A DNA stretch of 64,000 bases from positions 186,001 through 250,000 of the forward strand of contig CAKNEZ010000017.1 in assembly GCA_930367205.1 (NCBI GenBank), given 5' to 3'. The notes beneath the pieces were generated by a model. The model did no database searches. It worked only from the letters and a program-made list of their open reading frames with translations, and was not told the origin of the DNA. Shown here one piece after another: positions 59,214 to 64,000 of this stretch. The number at the start of each line of letters is the position of its first letter. The stretch's first letter is position 1. Source of the stretch: Acanthosoma haemorrhoidale (lineage: Eukaryota > Arthropoda > Insecta > Hemiptera > Acanthosomatidae). The position numbers and the translations under genes are program-made.

Positions 59214-62200
59214 ATTAGGTAGAAATGAAACAAAAGTGTGACAGTGAGAGTCTAGGTATAGATCGTGTTGAAACAGAAGTGTGACATTTAGAGTCGAGGT
59301 TTAGAGTGTGATAAAACCAAGGTGTGACAGTTTAAGCCTAGGATTTGTGCGTGTTGGTACAAACGTGTAACAGTGAGAGTCTAGGTTTAGATCGTGTTAG
59401 AACATAGGTGAGAAAGTTAGAGTCTAGGTTTAGATCGTGTAGGAACCGAGATGTGACAGTTAGAGTCTAGGTTTAGATCGTGTTGGAACAGAGGTGTGAC
59501 ATTTAGAGTCTAGGTTTAGATTGTGTTGGAACAGGAGTGTATCAGTTAGAACCTAGGTTTAGATCGTGTTGAAACAGAAGTGTGACATTTAGAGTCTAGG
59601 TTTAAATCGTGATGGAACCAAGGTGTGACAGTTAGAGTCTATGGTTAGATCGTGTTCAAACTGAGGTGTGACAGTTAGAGTCAAGGTTTAGAGCGTGTTG
59701 GAACAGAAGTGTATCAGTAAGAGCCTAGGTTTGGATCTTGTTAGAACAGAGGGGTGTCAGTGAGATCCAAGGATTAGATAGCAATGGAACAAAGGTGTGA
59801 CGGGTAAAGTCTAGGTTTATATTTAGGTAAAACAGAGGTGTGAGAGTAACAATCTAGGTTTAGAGCGTGTTGGAACAGAAGTGTATCAGTAAGAGCCTAG
59901 GTTTGGATCTTGTTAGACCAGAAGTGATACATTTAGAGCCTAGGTTTAGATTGTGTTAGAACAAAGGTGTGACGAGTTATGTCTAGGTTTAGATTTAGTT
60001 GGAACAGAGGTGTGACAGTAATAGTCTAGGTTAGGATCTTGTTGGAACAGAGGTATGACGGTTATAATCTAACTTTAGAGCGTGTTGGAACAGAAGTGTA
60101 TCAGTTAGAGCCTAAGTTTGGATATTTTTGGAACAGAGGTGTGACAGTAATAATCTAGGTTTAGAGAGTGTTGGAACAAAGGTGTCACAGTAAGAACCTA
60201 GGTTTGGATCGTGTTTAATTAGTAGTGTGACAATTAAAGTCTATGTTGAGATTGTGCTGGAATAGGGGTGTGTTACAGTAATAGTCTAGGTTTAGAGGGT
60301 GCTGAAACATAGGTGTGACAGTTAGTTCATAGGTTATGATCATGTTGAAACAGAGGGGTGTCACTAAGATCCAAGGATTAGGTAGCAATGGAACAAAAGT
60401 GTGACAGTGAGAGTCTAGGTTTGGATCTTGTTAGAACAGAAGTTTGACATTTAGAGTCTAGGTTTAGATTGTGATGGAACCAAGGTGTGACAGTTAGAGT
60501 CTATGGTTAGATCGTGTTCGTACTGAGGTGTGACAGTTAGAGTCTAGGTTTAGATCGTTTTGGAACAGAAGTGTATCAGTAAGAGCCTAGGTTAGGATCT
60601 TGTTGGAACAGAGGTGTGACAGTTATAATCTAGGTTTAGAGCGTGTTGGAACAAAGGTGTGACGAGTTATGTCTAGGTTTAGATTTAGTTGGAACAGAGG
60701 TGTGACAGTAATAGTCTAGGTTAGGATCTTGTTGGAACAGAGGTGTGACGGTTATAATCTAACTTTAGAGCGTGTTGAAACAGAAGTGTATCAGTTAGAG
60801 CCTAAGTTTGGATATTTTTGGAACAGAGGTGTGACAGTGAGATCCAAAGATTAGATAGCAATGGAACAAAAGAGTGACAGTAAGAGTCTAGGTTTAGATA
60901 TTGTTGAAACAGAGGTGTGACGGTTATAATCTAGGGTAAGAGCGTGTTGGAACAGAAGTGTATCAGTTAGAGCCTAAGTTTGGATCTTTTTGGAACAAAG
61001 GTGTGACAGTAAGAGTCTAGGTTTAGATGGTGTTGAAACAAAGGTGTGACGGGTAAAGTCTAGGTTTAGATTTAGTGGAACAGAGGTGTGACTGTAATAA
61101 TCTAGGTTAAGAGAGTGTTGGAACAAAGGTGTGAAAGTAAGAACCTAGGTTTGGATCGTGTTTAATTAGTAGTCTGACAATTAAGTCTATGTTGAGATTG
61201 TGCTAGAACAGGGGTGTGTTACAGTAATAGTCTAGGTTTAGAGGGTGCTGAAACATAGGTGTGACAGTTAGATCATAGGTTATGATCATGTTGAAACAGA
61301 GAGGAGTCACTAAGATCCAAGGATTCGGTAGCAATGGAACAAAAGTGTGACAGTGAGAGTCTAGGTTTGAATCTTGTTAGAACAGAAGTGGGACATTTAG
61401 AGTCTAGGTTTAGATTGTGTTGGAACAGGGGTATTACAGTTATAGTCTAGGTTAGGATCTTGTTGGAACAGAGGTGTGACAGTTATAATCTAGGTTTAGA
61501 GCGTGTTGGAACAGAAGTGTATCAGTAAGAGCCTAGGTTTGGATCTTGTTAGAACAGAGGTGTGACAGTGAGAATCTAGGTTTAGATTGTGTTGGAAAAA
61601 AGGTGTGACAGGTAAAGTCTAGGTTAAGATTTAGTTGAAACAGAGGTATGACAGTAATAGTCTAGGTTAGGATCTTGTTGGAACAGAGGTGTGACAGTTA
61701 TAATCTAGGTTTAGAGCGTGTTGGAACAGAAGTGTATCAGTAAGAGCCTTGGTTTGGATCTTGTTAGAACAGAAGTGTGACATTTAGAGTCTAGGTTTAG
61801 ATTGTGTTGGAACAGGGGTGTTACAGTAATAGTCTAGGTTTAGAGCGTGCTGAAACATAGGTGGGACGGTTAGAGCCTAGGTTAAGATCATGTTGAAACA
61901 GAGGGGTGTCAGTGAGATCCGAAGATTAGATAGCAATGGAACAAAAGAGTGACAGTGAGAGTCTAGGTTTAGATATTGTAGAAACAGAGGTGTGACGGTT
62001 ATAATCTAGGGTAAGAGCGTGTTGGAACAGAAGTGTATCAGTTAGAGCATAAGTTTGGATCTTTTTGGAACAGAGGTGTGACAGTTAGAGTCTAGGTTTA
62101 GATGGTGTTGGAACAAAGGTGTGACGTGTAAAGTCTAGGTTTAGATTTAGTTGAAACAAAGGTGTGACTGGTACAGTCTAGGTTTAGATTTAGTTGGGAC

Positions 62201-62735
62201 AGAGGTGTGACAGTAATAGTCTAGGTTTAGATTGTGTTGGAACAGGGGTATTACAGTTATAGTCTAGGTTAGAAACTTGTTGGAACAGAGGTGTGACAGT
62301 TATAATCTAGGTTTAGAGCGTGTTGGAACAGAAGTGTATCAGTAAGAGCCTAGGTTTGGATCTTGTTAGAACAGAAGTGTGACAGTGAGAATCTAGGTTT
62401 AGATTGTGTTGGAACAAAGGTATGACGGGTAAAGTCTAGGTTAAGATTTAGTTGAAACAGAGGTGTGACAGTAATAGTCTAGGTTAGGATCTTGTTGGAA
62501 CAGAGGTGTGACAGTTATAATCTAGGTTTAGAGCGTGTTGGAACAGAAGTGTATCAGTAAGAGCCTTGGTTTGGATCTTGTTAGAAGAAAAGTGTGACAT
62601 TTAGAGTCTAGGTTTAGATTGTGTTGGAACAAAGGTGTGACGAGTTATGTCTAGGTTTAGATTTAGTTGGAACAGAGGTGTGACAGTAATAGTCTAGGTT
62701 AGGATCTTGTTGGAACAGAAGTGTGACATTTAGAG
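59214..62735 (+). repeat. S higher-order repeat, right end cut
   Basis: Almost complete S order: GTTTAATTAG at 60213 and 61160, GATTCGG at 61322, GATCCGAAG, GACGTGTAAAG, GACTGGTACAG, GAAACTTGTTGG and GAAGAAAAG. At about 62717 it jumps from a GTTGGAACAG monomer to the AAGTGTGACATTTAGAG monomer with TCGAGG, skipping the expected GAGCAGATG and ATTAGGTAGAAATG monomers. Confidence 0.82.
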
Positions 62736-63769
62736 TCGAGGTTTAGAGTGTGATAAAACCAAGGTGTGACAGTTTAAGCCTAGGATTTGTGCGTGTTGGT
62801 ACAAACGTGTAACAGTGAGAGTCTAGGTTTAGATCGTGTTAGAACATAGGTGAGAAAGTTAGAGTCTAGGTTTAGATCGTGTAGGAACCGAGATGTGACA
62901 GTTAGAGTCTAGGTTTAGATCGTGTTGGAACAGAGGTGTGACATTTAGAGTCTAGGTTTAGATTGTGTTGGAACAGGAGTGTATCAGTTAGAACCTAGGT
63001 TTAGATCGTGTTGAAACAGAAGTGTGACATTTAGAGTCTAGGTTTAAATCGTGATGGAACCAAGGTGTGACAGTTAGAGTCTATGGTTAGATCGTGTTCA
63101 AACTGAGGTGTGACAGTTAGAGTCAAGGTTTAGAGCGTGTTGGAACAGAAGTGTATCAGTAAGAGCCTAGGTTTGGATCTTGTTAGACCAGAAGTGATAC
63201 ATTTAGAACCTAGGTTTGGATCGTGTTTAATTAGTAGTGTGACAATTAAAGTCTATGTTGAGATTGTGCTGGAATAGGGGTGTGTTACAGTAATAGTCTA
63301 GGTTTAGAGGGTGCTGAAACATAGGTGTGACAGTTAGATCATAGGTTATGATCATGTTGAAACAGAGGGGTGTCACTAAGATCCAAGGATTAGGTAGCAA
63401 TGGAACAAAAGTGTGACAGTGAGAGTCTAGGTTTGGATCTTGTTAGAACAGAAGTTTGACATTTAGAGTCTAGGTTTAGATTGTGATGGAACCAAGGTGT
63501 GACAGTTAGAGTCTATGGTTAGATCGTGTTCGTACTGAGGTGTGACAGTTAGAGTCTAGGTTTAGAGCGTTTTGGAACAGAAGTGTATCAGTAAGAGCCT
63601 AGGTTAGGATCTTGTTGGAACAGAGGTGTGACAGTTATAATCTAGGTTTAGAGCGTGTTGGAACAAAGGTGTGACGAGTTATGTCTAGGTTTAGATTTAG
63701 TTGGAACAGAGGTGTGACAGTAATAGTCTAGGTTAGGATCTTGTTGGAACAGAAGTGTGACATTTAGAG
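62736..63769 (+). repeat. New 1034-bp unit
   Basis: TCGAGG occurs at 62736 and 63770 after the same jump from GTTGGAACAG, so a unit of 1034 bp repeats at least once at the right edge. Inside, GATACATTTAGA joins AACCTAGGTTTGG directly (about 63208), leaving a single GTTTAATTAG landmark (63225) and GTTCGTACTGAGG. Confidence 0.8.
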
Positions 63770-64000
63770 TCGAGGTTTAGAGTGTGATAAAACCAAGGTG
63801 TGACAGTTTAAGCCTAGGATTTGTGCGTGTTGGTACAAACGTGTAACAGTGAGAGTCTAGGTTTAGATCGTGTTAGAACATAGGTGAGAAAGTTAGAGTC
63901 TAGGTTTAGATCGTGTAGGAACCGAGATGTGACAGTTAGAGTCTAGGTTTAGATCGTGTTGGAACAGAGGTGTGACATTTAGAGTCTAGGTTTAGATTGT
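63770..64000 (+). repeat. Second 1034-bp unit, cut by window edge
   Basis: The first 231 bp of the next unit repeat the landmarks of 62736 onward: GATAAAACC, TTTGTGCGTGTTGG, GTGAGAAAGTTAG and GGAACCGAGATG. Whether the tandem continues cannot be seen. Confidence 0.75.

Larger units (their letters stand above)
37464..64000 (+). repeat. 43-bp satellite array, right part
   Basis: The same 43-bp satellite continues after the gap, in the same orientation and with the same landmark variants, and runs off the right edge of the window. The first 5.3 kb (37464 to about 42797) is a near copy of 55660 to about 60993, at an offset of 18196 bp that stays constant at every landmark I measured. Nothing other than satellite was seen. 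Confidence 0.97.

Noticed and set aside
1..64000. Coding tandem-repeat protein
   Set aside because: 43 is 1 modulo 3, so every frame changes register with each monomer and meets TAG or TGA; no frame stays open over several monomers on either strand.
1..64000. CRISPR array
   Set aside because: The repeats are directly adjacent, with no unique spacers between them and no cas genes.
1..64000. Degenerate telomere repeat (CTAGGTTTAG)
   Set aside because: The TAGGTTTA word occurs once per 43 bp, not as a 6-7 bp tandem, and no run of telomere units is present.
1..64000. Bacterial promoter signals (TTTGACAGT and TTATAATCTA)
   Set aside because: Both words are ordinary monomer variants that recur many times through the array; no gene follows them.
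1..64000. Transposon or retroelement within the array
   Set aside because: No terminal inverted repeats, long terminal repeats, poly-A tails or target duplications were seen; every interruption is satellite-derived.
1..64000. 43-bp monomer built from two half repeats
   Set aside because: AGGTTTAGAT and AGGTGTGACA share a start but diverge at once; the match is too weak to support an internal dimer.

Overview
The window is one continuous block of satellite DNA and contains no gene that I can support. Every readable base (1-36963 and 37464-64000) belongs to a head-to-tail array of a 43-bp monomer. A typical copy lies at 6349-6391, and at 43 bp each there is room for roughly 1,470 copies. All monomers point the same way; the only inverted stretch I found is a 12-bp segment at 14629-14640. 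A run of exactly 500 N (36964-37463) interrupts the array and looks like an assembly gap.

The organism cannot be named from this sequence. A scaffolded array of this size, with higher-order repeats and no genes, fits eukaryotic heterochromatin (centromeric, pericentromeric, subtelomeric, or a sex or B chromosome). I do not recognise the monomer as a named satellite family. The strand shown is rich in G and poor in C: the typical monomer has 15 G, 4 C, 11 A and 13 T. Because 43 is not a multiple of 3, each reading frame moves through all three registers of the monomer and soon meets a TAG or TGA. This explains why there are no long ORFs.

The interest lies in the long-range order. Divergent monomers act as landmarks and show three main higher-order repeats (HORs). 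S is a unit of about 3.6-3.7 kb (copies from 2364, 6097, 9721, 29314, 49796, 53108 and 59214, several of them rearranged). D is a shortened derivative of S, present as alternating 1513-bp and 1599-bp units that make a 3112-bp dimer, copied twice at 20111-26334. L is a block seen at the left edge and from 26335, 34822 and 46817, with partial copies at 39683 and 57879; its core spacing of 1335 bp is the same in five copies. These are embedded in larger duplications at offsets of 8487, 11995 and 18196 bp.

Layout: 1-2363 L; 2364-12096 S copies; 12097-14460 recombinant S; 14461-19428 mosaic with local duplications and the micro-inversion; 19429-20110 a 12-monomer duplication; 20111-26334 D; 26335-29313 L; 29314-34821 S followed by D; 34822-36963 L, broken near 36353; gap; 37464-46816 recombinant S, L-core and D pieces; 46817-49795 L; 49796-62735 S and L-core mosaics; 62736-64000 a new unit of about 1.03 kb. 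Many copies differ by whole numbers of monomers (2, 3, 4, 5 or 12), as expected from unequal exchange in register. A few junctions are out of register and carry short matches, which suggests occasional illegitimate repair. All positions and offsets were counted by eye from the printed sequence.
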